Shown here one piece after another: positions 28,329-39,479 of a stretch of 64,000 nucleotides of DNA. Location of the stretch: contig NC_060885.1 of the NCBI RefSeq assembly GCF_014805685.1, positions 16,469,632 to 16,533,631 on the forward strand, read 5' to 3'. This stretch comes from Silurus meridionalis. Taxonomy: Eukaryota > Chordata > Actinopteri > Siluriformes > Siluridae. Under the pieces are notes generated by a model. That model saw only the letters and a program-made list of their open reading frames with translations. It did no database searches and had not been told where the DNA came from. A program made the position numbers and the translations under genes. Each line of letters begins with the position of its first letter. Position 1 is the first letter of the stretch.

Positions 28329-29563
28329 TGCAGGTTGATTCAAGTAGCCTCTGCTCACATGCCATGGAGACACTCTACACTAATGTTTGTACTCCTCAGA
28401 GGTGAGATTATTTACACGGTACTCTTGGAAATTAATTATAGTAAATTGTTAAAGTAAATGGAAGCAAATACTCTGACAAGCAAAACATGTTATTCAGTGC
28501 AATGCTGGAGTGGTGCATTTAATAAAGATTTGATTTAGTGATGGTCAAGTGTAAAGGTAGCCTGGGTAGCAGTCTGTTTTGATAGACAGTAGTTGAACTG
28601 CTGAAGGTCTTTATTCTCTAAGCCATCATGCTGAACTTTCCACAATGTTTAAAAATGTCATGGCCAGCATCAGTCAATGAATGTGATTGTAGTAATTATA
28701 GTGTTGGGGCATTTTAGGTTTCAGATTTAATTGCTCCCATGTAGAGCAATCTAAGGATCCAACAGCTAAGAGAAACAATTGTAAGTAATGGACTGTGCAT
28801 GCAAATGTTGAGATTCTTACCCGGTTAGATTTCATACTTATGACCTTTCTGATAACTATTACAGTGATTCAGCCCATTATTAAACCTAATCTATTGTTTA
28901 AATGTCATTGAACTCTTTAACTATAGACATATTTATTTATAACTATATAAACATTTGATAAATTTGTAATATTTGAATGCTTTTATTTTGCTTTTATTTT
29001 CAGAAAGCCATGACATGTACATCGCTGCTAATGTAATTAAAAGTGATAGAAAATTGTTCCATTTCGTTGTCTCTTTCTTTCTTCTCAATTCAGTAAGTCT
29101 GTGACTTTCAGTTGCTCCCACACTTTATCTCTCTCAAGAACAAAATTAATATAATTACAGTCTTTCCAATTTGCTCTCTCCTTCACCCTCCAACATGCCT
29201 TCTCTGACTTCTATTCCATTATGTTACTTTTGTTTTTTGGTCTACACGTCCTGTATACTTTCTCCAAATTTAGTTACATCCAGTCCCTTTATCACCCCGT
29301 AGCTTTCTCTATCCTACCTCTATCATTTCTCAGGAGCATCTGCTAAATGATGCATGGCTGAAGCTTGGACGTTGAGAGATCATTAATGAGGTGGTCCAGG
29401 TGAGTAGGAGTGAGGGATGATGGAGAGAAAAAGAGAAAGAGGGAACAGCAAAATGCTTGTTTCTTCCCTCAGGCATTCAGCTCCTTTGTCACCAAACTAG
29501 TGGTTGTTTGTGTAAAACAGCAAATGATGCTATTGCCTTAACCCACGGTCATTAATTTGCAAG

Positions 29564-29566
<3 letters not shown>
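28326..29566. other. Non-coding DNA, no gene recognised
   Basis: Unique AT-rich sequence without recognised features. Confidence 0.5.
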
Positions 29567-29620
<54 letters not shown>

Positions 29621-29634
29621 GCACACACACGCAC
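29567..29634. repeat. (CA)n microsatellite
   Basis: A CA array with TATACGC and ACGC interruptions at the right side. Confidence 0.95.
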
Positions 29635-30506
29635 ACTTACAGATGCTGGATGTTTTTAGAATCTTTGAAATAACATCTTGACATTTTGTCAACATTGAAT
29701 AGGAGGCCAAGATAATTCTTCTACCTATTAGTAACTTACTGTTTTTGTTATGTTACCTTTAGGGTTGAGACCTATGGTATTTCATTATAGGCAAAACACT
29801 GCATTATGCATGTGTCCAAGACAGTTAGTCAACACTATTCCTGATTTCAAGTTAAGTAAACAAAACAGTGAACAGAAAATATGCATTTGCCTTTAAACAG
29901 TTTTTTACATTCAACACACACCTGTTTCAGCAAGACAATGCCCATGCGCACAAAGCGAGGATGAAATAAGCATGAACTCGGGGGACCTACACATAGCAAT
30001 GACCTCCAACCCAGATGCATGCCAGTTAACATCTGTGCCTGAAATCATATATATAATTAAATCCCCAAATAATAAATAATTTTGTTTTGTTTTAAAAGAG
30101 TGGGAAGGCTTCACCACTTCTAGCTTTTTGATCTGGAACAATTGCTGTTGCTTCTCGTTGCATTGTTGCCATTTGCACTGTTCATGACTAATTTAGGAGC
30201 AAGCGTTTTATGCATCTTTGTTCTGGCATAAATTGCTATTGAATTAGTCATTATGAAATAAATGAGTGAATATAACTAAACACTAAATGACACTACAGAG
30301 CAATAAATGTGAGTTCATCACTAGTGCCTTTAACAATGATGCGAATGCTAAAAAAAATGCTGTAATTGACTGTGAGTTTGCACCAGATCTATGATATCAA
30401 GTGTTGTTAACATTTGAACTTTGAGTCTTCACAGTCAGTGTTCCCAAAAGCCCTTATGGAGGCAGATGCTGTGTTTAATTAGTGCTCTCACAGTTCCTTT
30501 TCAGTG

Positions 30507-30507
<1 letters not shown>
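29635..30507. other. Non-coding DNA, no gene recognised
   Basis: Unique AT-rich sequence. No exon or repeat recognised. Confidence 0.5.

Positions 30508-30569
<62 letters not shown>
30508..30569. repeat. (CA)n microsatellite
   Basis: A CA array with one CAAACA interruption. Confidence 0.97.
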
Positions 30570-31384
30570 GTCAGAGCAGAGCTCATCCGAAATTTATTCT
30601 TCATTTGGACAAATCAACTGACTGCTCCCTAGTGAGACTTGCTTGCTCTGTTCATTCGTAATGCATTATGCACAAGCTGAAAAGAACAAACTTAATCAAT
30701 GAACATGGGAAGGCAGAGGAGAATAGAGAATTGAGGAGCCACAAAGGCATTATGCAATTACATCAGCTCAGAGAATGTGAAACACATCTTTCTCCCATTG
30801 AGTGAAGCCCAACCATACACCACTACATCGGTATGTGCCATATTCCGTGTGTTACACTGCACTCTGTATAGGGACAAGAACCTTGCACAAAGGTATCTGG
30901 CTTGTTGATTAAAGCTTTTTTCTTATCTTGAAAAAAACATTTCTATCAACTGCAATCATGCCATAACATTTTGATCATCCACTCAGTTATTAAGTCTAAA
31001 TAAACATTTCAGATTCTTTTTCTGCTTTTATCTCGGGAAGGTGGGGGCTAATCTGCCATTACAGAATTAAGTCCACCGCAATATCTCTTTCATTTAACCA
31101 CATTGCATACAAATGCTGTGAAGAGACTTTGTCTCTGCAGGCTGTTGAATCTCCTCATCTCATTCACAGCAGAGGTATTTACCCAGGTGTCTGTGAAATG
31201 CTAGGGTTGTACACAGGTCCAGCCTGCTTTTATGTTCTCCAAATGCCAGCATGTGTAAGCATCAATCAGAGTCTGGCTATTGCAAAGACCGCTGACTCAT
31301 TGCTTAGCCACTGAACAGAGACATTTACGTTAAAACTTTATTTAAACTACATTCAGGCATACACAAAAAAGCTACACTAAACTT
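30570..31384. other. Non-coding DNA, no gene recognised
   Basis: Unique sequence. The block 30600-30800 is free of repeats but shows no clear motif cluster. Confidence 0.45.
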
Positions 31385-32270
31385 GTTGGGTTCCAGTGCA
31401 GTGCTAATATCCATTACTATACTGCACTACTTGAAGAAAATATACCTACTCATTCATGCAATTATCCATCATCCATCCATAAACCATAAGAATAGGGAAA
31501 AAGTGTTGTTCTCAGTGATCTCAGTGTTGTTGATTGTGGCATGTCTTGTTGGTACCAGACAGGCTGGTTTGAGTATTTCTATAACAGCTGATCTCCAGGG
31601 ATTTCAAACCCCAGTCAGAATTGTTTACTCAGAATGGTGCAATAAAGATAAACTTTGAGCCGTCAGAAAATTCTTGTTGACCAGAGAGGTCAACACTGAG
31701 AGGCCAGTCTGGTCCAAACCCGAATCTGGAACTAATCGCATGATTCACTAGACCCAACCTGCATTGTACAAACAGTCTAGGTTGGTGTAATAAGTGTAAT
31801 CGTGTAAGGAATGTATTCTTAGCACACTTTGGGCCCATTAATACAAACCACTTATTGCTTAAATGCCACAATCTATTTGAGTATTTGTCTATTTGAGTAT
31901 TTGTCTATTTGAGTATTTGAGTATTATTTTGTCACAATCTTTAACTGACTACTTCTAGCATCATAAAATACCATGTCACAAAGCAAAGTCACCTAAAACT
32001 GGTTTCAGGATCATCACAGTGAGTTCAGCGTTGTTCAAGGGCCTTAATAATCACCTTTTATGAATTCAAAAGGACACATTTGGGATGTGGTAGAACAAGA
32101 GATTTGCAGGATAAAAGTGCAGCTGAAAAATTTTGCAGGAATTGTGTAATGCAATCATGTCTAAACAGAACAGAATATCAAATTACAACATAAATGCCAT
32201 GAAGACCTGAGAGTGTTTTGAGAGCAAATGGAGGTCCTATCCGTTAATAATGAACTGTTCACAATAAAAC
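31385..32270 (+). pseudogene. Tc1-like transposase pseudogene, family A, nearly full length
   Basis: The most complete family A copy. The 5' region has GGCATGTCTTGTTGGTACCA and GGCTGGTTTGAGTATTTCT. The centre keeps AGCACACTTTGGGCCCATTA. The 3' region has ACCATGTCACAAAGCAAAG and TTTGGGATGTGGTAGAACAA and ends near GAGGTCCTATCC. The enzyme would have cut and joined DNA at TA sites with a DDE triad. Here the second Asp, just before the Pro-Cys-His motif, reads His (31962-31964). The Glu before His-x-Trp-Asp reads Gly (32072-32074). There are stops and frameshifts, an internal deletion near 31650-31735 and a small tandem duplication at 31871-31925. It is inactive. Confidence 0.85.
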
Positions 32271-32316
32271 AAGATTGTTATTAATATATATGTTGTAGGA
32301 TTGAAGGATGTATTTG

Positions 32317-32317
<1 letters not shown>

Positions 32318-32362
<45 letters not shown>

Positions 32363-32399
32363 GTTGTTGTTGTTGTTGTTGTTATTATTATTTTATTAT
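32318..32399. repeat. Compound (ATA)n-(GTT)n-(ATT)n microsatellite
   Basis: About 45 bases of ATA switch to seven or so GTT units, then to ATT units. Confidence 0.96.
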
Positions 32400-32999
32400 T
32401 GCAACCAGCAGTTGAACATATTAGGTTTTGAAATGGCTCCTAATATTTTCAAGGTCAGATAAAGGTCAAATGTCTAAAATCATTTTTCTTCAATAGACAT
32501 CTTTATGTCAGAAGAATATTTTAGATATATATATAGATATATATAATCTGCCTCATTGCTGTTTATTGGCAGGGTTGCTTCCTAATACTTTATTTTAACC
32601 AGTGTTACCTGTGAATTCAGAAAATGATTACTTTGTGATTGTAAAAAGCAGGTTCATGAGGAAAACTAGAACTCAGTGTTTTCCCACAGATGTTCAGGAT
32701 TTCCCACAAACAAAATTATTCATTAATGACCACACCTAAAAATATAGCCTAAAGCATATCCCTTCAGCAGCTTTATGGTTTCTTAATGTTTTGAAGTGTC
32801 TTGTTCATCAGTTAGACTCATTAGAGATTAGTAAATATATCCCTTAGGAAATAGAAGGTTTCAATACAATCCACAAACCAGACACTCCAAAACCATAGAG
32901 ACTGTTGGAGATCTGTGTTGATTCTTCTTCACATAGCAGCCTGCTAGCTTCGGGCTAGCTTTTACATTTCAGCAGTTGATGGGCTAGTTCAAAAGAACA

Positions 33000-33200
33000 T
33001 GATGACTGAAAATTCTCTCCTTTAATTTCATTAGCTTTTCCCCTGATTGCCGTGGGAGAATTGAGTTTCTGGGCTAACAATTAGAGTAATAGCTCTGCTA
33101 ATGCAAATTTGCTAAATGCCCAACAGCCTTCAAACCCAGGTGTATATGGAGATTAGAGCAAGGGACATTAGACAAGAGACCTCTGCACTGATAATTACCA
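33000..33200. promoter_or_regulatory. Candidate conserved non-coding element with octamer
   Basis: A unique block with a perfect POU octamer ATGCAAAT at 33101-33108. It sits among TAAT cores such as GGCTAACAATTAGAGTAATA and, further right, CTGATAATTACC. Its base composition is more balanced than the flanks. Function is inferred and unconfirmed. Confidence 0.28.
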
Positions 33201-35531
33201 GACACTGTCAGTAGACCGATACAATATATAGTGCACAATTATACACTAAATTTCGTTAAACCACAGTGCTGTTAAATTCTTAAATGCAATTTGTAAAAAG
33301 GTGCAGATTAATTTTCTATAACATGACTATGACTTATATTATTAACTGTAATTCAAACTCTCAAAGTTTGTCAGTGACCTCATTCAGATATTTATAAGGA
33401 TTTGTATGGAGACTGTTACACATAATCAAACCTTATATTCAATTTAAACAATTTATATATAATAATATATAATACATAATATATATATATTGTTCTTTGT
33501 AAGGTACTTTTTCACTATCTTGAACATCCCATAACAATAAATACAACTAAAATATTTTTCAACTATAAAGTATCATTAATAACTTAATTAAGTATCCTGA
33601 CACTTGATATTAAAACAAAATAAATGTGTTTTTTGTGATGTAAATAAGGTGAAATACAGGACATTTCTTTTATTTATTTTTTATATTTTTTATTTTCTAC
33701 TTTATATTAAAGGGCCTTCCTGGTTCATTCTGTTCATCTACATAACTCTTTTCATTTACTATGTATAGTTCTTACAGTATCTTTTTATATGTCTCTTGGA
33801 AATACCTTCAATGAGTTATTAAAGATTGCACATATAGCACAGGACTTATTGAAATCTATTAATCGTCTTGCTCTCCGGCCTAGCAAAAATAATTAGTATG
33901 TGGTTTGGGCCAATTCACTAGTTTCTAAAAATAATATTTGGTTATTACTTCCACTGATATCAGAAGAGAAAATGTCTTTAAAGGGCCTGCTGCTCCCGTT
34001 CTACATGGATAGTAATAGTTTTTGTCTTGATAGTTGCTGGAAGAAGCCCCTGTACTAAGAGCAAAAAGATCCAGTTTACATGATCCCTAGCTTTTGGCGT
34101 AGTTTTTAGTTAGATAAAAAAAAAAAAATTACTATTTGGCAGATAGTATTGTTTTAGAACTATGTATGAAGAAAAAGGCTGATGCTTCTATGCCCCATCT
34201 ACCATAAAGTTTAAATTTGGACAGCAAGTACAACAAGTGAAACAAGTGAACATATTTGATTGGCCTTCACAAAGCCTAAATCCTATAGCAAACAACTTGT
34301 AAAATTTGTGTGTATTAAGGCAATAATGGCAGATTTGTAGTAAAAGAGCAAAAGGAAGTCTCATTCAAGAGAAAAACTGTTAACTGCTATTATTATTTCT
34401 ATAAATATTAACATAATGTGTCACAGATTATTCAAAAAGTTGAAATAGTTATAAATGTATAAGCAATGTACTGAGTGGCACGTTCTATGACATTCATGTG
34501 TTTGTTCTATATGGGCTTTTACATCATTAATGGCTCCAATGAGGAAACCAATGCAGACGTCGTTTAATAGCTTTTTATCTGTACTATTTATATGATATTA
34601 AATCAGCAATTCCACTATTTTTTGTAAACTACATTTCTCTCTGAGATATCTGTGCCAGGGGTGTAGATCTTTGATTTATGCTGCAAACTACTATACGAAA
34701 GTGTTTAAACAAGCTAAATGTTTTAAAGGTGCTGAGCATATAAATCAGGTCTTTTAAAGGTGGCCTTTTCCAAAGTGTTCAAACGTGTCCTTAGTGTAAC
34801 TTATGTGTAGGGGTTTTCTAATTACTTTTAGTCCTTAGTGTTTAAGTTAGGCTGAGCCACAACATGTGAAGACATGTAATGACATGTTTAGCAATTTATT
34901 TAATTATTTTTTTAATAGATGCACACTGATTTTAGCATTATCTTCTAATTATAAAAGCACATATATTTAGCACTCCTACTGATACCTCAAACTTAAAATT
35001 AGTGCAATAATGTTTTATTTATTATTAACGGTTCTATATATCATAAAATCAAGATTCCCTTTCAGCATTTCACAGTACAGCAGATTCTAATTCTGAATGA
35101 AATGAGAAAAAGTATGAACATCTGTTATATAGGATAAATGCATAATAAGAGTCTGAAGCTTAGCATGAAGTCTAACCCTGGCTCTTGTCATGCTCTGATT
35201 AACTTACACTACCACATCATTCAATACTCGCTCATTCATGCTCTTATTTTCCTACCATTATTCTGTCTATCCCTCATGAGATACATTTCCAATTAGTCTG
35301 AACATGATTCTTATGCAAATGCACTACACTCATTTTAGAATACAACATTTTGGTGAAGTGTGTACAACAACTAATCTTTGTGCTACACAATAAAGATTTT
35401 AAGATAATGACTTTTTCAGCTTTGATTTTCATGCAGATAAACTCCATTAGCTTTGTACTCATAAATGTTTTTAACGGAATGTCCGTGTGCCTGTGTGTTT
35501 TATAAACTTTGTATGACTCAGTATTAGAAAG

Positions 35532-35532
<1 letters not shown>

Positions 35533-35573
<41 letters not shown>
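35533..35573. repeat. (TC)n microsatellite
   Basis: A pure CT array of about 41 bases. Confidence 0.96.
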
Positions 35574-35578
<5 letters not shown>

Positions 35579-36225
35579 ATCCCAGTCATCAGAATAGCCC
35601 TTGAATTGTATAACTGGCCCGATGACTAACCACATACATTCAGAAGAAGAAAAAAAGAATCGCTATAAACCAGAGATTGTCTAAGAATATTTAAAAGAAT
35701 GTTATAGAGTGCCAGCTTCACTAGGGATTATGAATGTTTGAAATAGGCTTTAAGCAACAGTATGTTAAATATTTTGTCAGATTCACTACCCTAAGCCTAG
35801 AAACATTTGGAGGTTACCTTCATTCCTCCAAAGTACTTTCTTTAAGAGGAGGCTTTAGAATGCAGCTTAGGAGGGCAGATGTAAGACAGAGGCAGTTATG
35901 ATATTTTCCATGATTTAACACCAGCTGTGAAAAATGATGACTCCATCCACATCATGACAACATTTGATCACAGTGAGGAAACTGGCATCAGTTTCCACTG
36001 CTTTGGATGCAACATGAGAAACCGCTAAATACACAACAAATTAATGAATTGTATAGTATAAAGATAAAAAGATAAAAGATGAAGATATTGTCTAAGATAA
36101 AAAATGAAATGATACATGGATGCTCAAACTGTTTGGTTTATGCTATAGATATAATGGCTGCAATGCAATGTCAATTACAGATATGTATTATTATATAATC
36201 AAATTGCTTTGAGAATGTTGTTGAA

Positions 36226-36815
36226 GTATAGAGAAGGTCAGAAGGAGTTACATTGTGTATTTGTGGATTTAGAGAAAGCATATGACAGGGTGCCGAGAGA
36301 GGAGTTGTGGTATTGTATGAGGAAGTCAGGTGTGGCAGAGTAGTATGTGAGGGTGTTGCAGGACATGTATGAAGACAGTGTGACAGCAGTGAAGTGTGCA
36401 GTGGGAACGACAGACTGGTTCAAGGTGAAGGTCGGACTGCATCAAGGTTCGGCTCTGAGCCCTTTCTTGTTTGCAGTGGTGATGGAAAGGTTTACGGACG
36501 AGGTCAGACAGGAGTCTCCATGGACTATGATGTTTGCGGATGATATTGTGATTTGTGGTGAGAGTAGGGAGCAGGTTGATAAGAGCCTGAAGAGGTGGAG
36601 ATATGTGCTGAAGAAAAGGGTAATTAAAAGTCAGTAGAAGTAAGATAGAGTACATATGTGTGAATGAAAGGGAGGGCAGTGGAGTGGTGCGGTTGCAGGG
36701 AGAAGAGGTGGAGAAGGTGGAGGAGTTTAGATACCTGAGGTGCAAAGTAATGAAGAGTGTGTTAGAGAAGTGAAGAAAAAAAGAGTGCGGGCAGGGTGGA
36801 GTAATAATCATTGGA
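36226..36815 (+). pseudogene. LINE reverse transcriptase fragment, RTE-like
   Basis: A fossil of a non-LTR retrotransposon polymerase. One frame reads ...VDLEKAYDRVPREELWYC, then an in-frame TAG (36341-36343). It continues through GLHQGSALSPFLFAVVMERF and the catalytic FADDIV motif (the YADD equivalent) near 36530. It stops at the TAG following 36637. After a frame change a further conserved stretch reads EYICVNEREGSGVVRLQGEE at about 36650-36710. Another shift precedes the VRAGW motif near 36785. The endonuclease and the 3' end are missing. The family call rests on the sequence style around LEKAYDRVPREELW. The element is inactive. Confidence 0.9.
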
Positions 36816-36844
36816 ATCTGTGGCATTTTACATAATTATTCTCA

Positions 36845-37028
36845 TATCCATGCAAAGGGTATCACAGTGGCAGCCGTGCTGCAGCTTTATTTTCAGTAGT
36901 TTGGTCCTGATCTCTGGACTCTATGTACACAATTTAGCATATTCTTCTAACGACTGACCATCTGGGTTCTCTGGTTTCCTCTCACCTTTTAAATGATAGC
37001 CTGGCTATGATATATTATCCTGGATGTG

Positions 37029-37118
<90 letters not shown>

Positions 37119-37240
37119 CATGATGCTCTGCAGGTAACTGGCCTCCCATTCAAAGTTTATTTCCGTCTCGCTCCCAGTGTTCCCAGGACAAGCTATTTTC
37201 CCCCAACAGCACCAGGATCCACCAGTTACTGAAGATGAAT
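36845..37240 (+). mobile_element. SINE-like repeat with an expanded microsatellite inside
   Basis: The left part (TATCACAGTGGCAGCCGTGC, later CTGGTTTCCTCTCACC) matches the start of a common fish tRNA-derived repeat. The right part resumes after the microsatellite with ATGCTCTGCAGGTAACTGGC and CTCCCAGTGTTCCCAGGACA. It ends AGTTACTGAAGATGAATGAG. The GT-rich internal segment normal for this family has grown into the (TG)n(AG)n array at 37031-37115. Confidence 0.7.
37031..37115. repeat. Compound (TG)n-(AG)n microsatellite
   Basis: About 48 bases of TG followed directly by about 37 bases of AG, lying inside a SINE-like repeat. Confidence 0.96.
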
Positions 37241-37613
37241 GAGTGAATGTATTTTCCATATCAGTAATAAGCATCAAAGCAGACCTAGGAAATAGCGCCC
37301 TCGTGTGGAAACACAATATAACAATTAGACCACCTAAGTGGAAAGAGTTCACAGGGACTGGGTTTGCAAGTACTGTATGTAAAAAAATACACACTTGGAC
37401 TACCAAATGGTTTGTAATGGAGTGTGACTTGTGGTAGAAAGATGGATTAAAGTAGGTAGATAGGTTTAATCAGTACTTTTGGTTTGTTTTAGAGTTTTAA
37501 GGCTTTTCGTTTCAAACCAAAAGGGATTACATAATTGTGTGCAAATCTAGCAGATTAAATAGATTATGTGGTTTATAATCGGTCCACTTTGCTGTTTATA
37601 TAAAAAAAATGCG

Positions 37614-37617
<4 letters not shown>
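37241..37617. other. Unique spacer upstream of the promoter region
   Basis: AT-rich sequence without recognised features. It ends in an A-tract and GCGCGCGC next to the (TA)n array. Confidence 0.5.

Positions 37618-37683
<66 letters not shown>
37618..37683. repeat. (TA)n microsatellite next to a CG run
   Basis: A pure AT array of about 66 bases. ATGCGCGCGC at 37609-37618 touches its left edge. It lies immediately upstream of the CpG-rich first-exon region. Confidence 0.97.
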
Positions 37684-37685
<2 letters not shown>

Positions 37686-37689
37686 TGTA

Positions 37690-38302
37690 TAATCACTTTG
37701 AACAGTTGATCCCATTCGAGGGACAAAAAATGTTCCTTTGAATTCTACACGTCTCTCTGCCGCTCCTCTTGCGCTCACTTCGTCGGTGTATGTGCGCGTG
37801 TGCGTGTGCGCGCGGAGCAGAGCTGCTCTCTGATTGGCTGATGGAGAGCTGGCAGTTCAGAGTCGCTGCTCGTGTTTACTCCTCGAGCGAGCGTACACCG
37901 TGCAGGAGAGACGGCGCGCGCTCGGAGGATGGACGCACACAGATAACAGCAGGCACCTGCCGAGGCTCTTTTCTAACCTACAGAAACGCGTTGTTCCCTT
38001 CTATCTTCTCCTGTGGCGTATTGCAGTTCGGTCCTGTGGATAAACATTGACGAATTGCGGTACATTTCGGGGACTTTTTGAACTTTTACGCACGCGCTTT
38101 GCTGCTGAACATCCTCGCCAAGTGGAACTGTTTGTGAAAGTTTGACGACGCACAGAGCGGCTACGGAAGAATATACTCGCTCTCTTGTTTGTGTAATTTA
38201 TTCATTTGGAGGAAATTAACACTCACCTTGAAGCTGAGAGCAGAGAGGACACATTTGCACACCGAGAGCGCCGCGTCTGCTGTACGCGCCACCTGAGCGA
38301 AG
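37690..38302 (+). promoter_or_regulatory. CpG-rich promoter and 5' leader of the gene beginning at 38303
   Basis: Base composition changes abruptly near 37740 from AT-rich to GC-rich, with many CpG dinucleotides (for example CGAGCGAGCG near 37883 and GACGGCGCGCGC near 37909). That is the usual signature of a vertebrate CpG-island promoter. No clear TATA box was found apart from the (TA)n array, and the transcription start cannot be placed. If transcription starts far enough upstream, short upstream frames exist, such as ATG GAC GCA CAC AGA TAA at 37929-37946. An in-frame TGA at 38294-38296 closes the frame upstream of the main start. Confidence 0.7.
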
Positions 38303-38393
38303 ATGCTGCTGTGTGTGTGCGGAGAGCGCGCGCCAGCTCCCGGCCCGCTGCTCGCGCTGCTGATCATCGGCGGAACCTTCGTGTGCAATGCAG
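38303..38393 (+). CDS. First coding exon with signal peptide, gene unidentified
   Basis: Thirty codons plus one base, starting at an ATG with a good initiation context (GCGAAGATGC, A at -3). An in-frame TGA lies two codons upstream (38294-38296), so this is the first Met of the frame. The peptide starts MLLCVCGERAPAPGP and has a hydrophobic core LLALLIIGGTFVC at residues 16-28, as expected of an ER signal peptide. The exon ends at CAG|GTAATG, a good splice donor, giving a phase-1 intron. Signal-peptide exons ending in phase 1 are common in genes of secreted and single-pass surface proteins, including immunoglobulin-superfamily and receptor genes. The mature protein is not in view and I do not recognise the gene. 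The frame continues 50 codons past the donor into intron sequence, which is not expected to be translated. Confidence 0.75.
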
Positions 38394-38857
38394 GTAATGT
38401 ACTTCCTCTGTACGGTACCTGTAAAAAAAAAAAAAACAAACAAACAAAAAACCATGCATCACATTTGAATCGATTGCTTACGCTTCTTTATTATAATATA
38501 TTATTATTGTTGAGTTTTATTCGAAATATGCAATTATACAATTAACCAAAGTGGTATACTCAGTGTACCCAAAGAGCTAGTTGAAGATTTATTTCCTGCC
38601 CGACTTCTATGAAGATGCACTTGGCAACGACCCGATCTTGATAGCGAAGTAAAGCGAAGCTGATAAGTGTAAATGAATTCCTTTTGAATCAAGACCCTAC
38701 ACGATTTATTATCTCACACGTCCATCTGATGGAGCAGAGATTTAATGCGCTGTTTTTCCCCTCTGCAAATTCCTGCTAGTCCGGGTAAAAGTAAAAGATT
38801 ATAGTTATCAGGAATATACAATGCAGACAGCACGTGAAACCTGGAGGCTTTTTTTAA

Positions 38858-38860
<3 letters not shown>

Positions 38861-38911
<51 letters not shown>
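38861..38911. repeat. (TG)n microsatellite
   Basis: A pure TG array about 470 bases inside the inferred intron. Confidence 0.97.
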
Positions 38912-38914
<3 letters not shown>

Positions 38915-39332
38915 TCAGATTGTCAAAAAGGAGGTTATATTTTCACACAGGGCGAATTATTCAGGCCTGGGCTTTAATGTTCAGTCTGTGGTGAATGGAG
39001 AATGCATTTTTGCTGAGCACTTTTAAGAGAAGGAACTGATGTTTGCATTTATTTAGCGTGCAGTTTGTTTGCTTCCTCTGGCCATGAGCTGATTCCTGAA
39101 TGTGGTGGGGAGATGGGGAGCACTCTCAGTGTTTGTGAATGAGGAGAGAAATTTGGGCTACTTAAGAAGTCAGTGAAACCTCAGGGGTCGTGCTGTTCTG
39201 TTTTACTCTACAGTGCTTTATTGGCGTTATTTAAGTTGTGCTTTTTCAGTAAAGAATGGAAACGCAGTCAGATTCTTGTAGATTCAAGTTCATCTTTGGT
39301 GTCCTCGTGGCAAACAAACAAAAAGCAAGCAA

Positions 39333-39354
39333 AATAAATAAATAAATAAATAAA
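39333..39354. repeat. (AAAT)n short tandem repeat
   Basis: About five AAAT units. Confidence 0.9.
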
Positions 39355-39439
39355 TGAATGTAGAATATGTAGCCGTGTATGTAAAAATGTAGGAAAATGA
39401 GTGCATGAGATTATTCAGTCCTAGACCTATGCAATTTGT

Positions 39440-39444
<5 letters not shown>

Positions 39445-39477
<33 letters not shown>
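39445..39477. repeat. (TG)n microsatellite
   Basis: A TG array of about 33 bases. Confidence 0.95.

Positions 39478-39479
<2 letters not shown>

Larger units (their letters stand above)
32400..36225. other. AT-rich non-coding DNA
   Basis: The longest stretch here without a recognised gene or transposon. It includes a (TC)n array and one candidate regulatory block, listed separately. Open frames are short and AT-driven. Confidence 0.5.

Noticed and set aside
36326..36826. A 166-codon minus-strand frame
   Set aside because: It is the antisense shadow of the RTE-like reverse transcriptase fossil, which explains the + strand motifs.
37769..38050. A 93-codon frame in the 5' leader, considered as the main coding start
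   Set aside because: It ends before the donor, overlaps other leader frames and has no signal peptide or domain. The frame from 38303 has better context and reaches a good splice donor.
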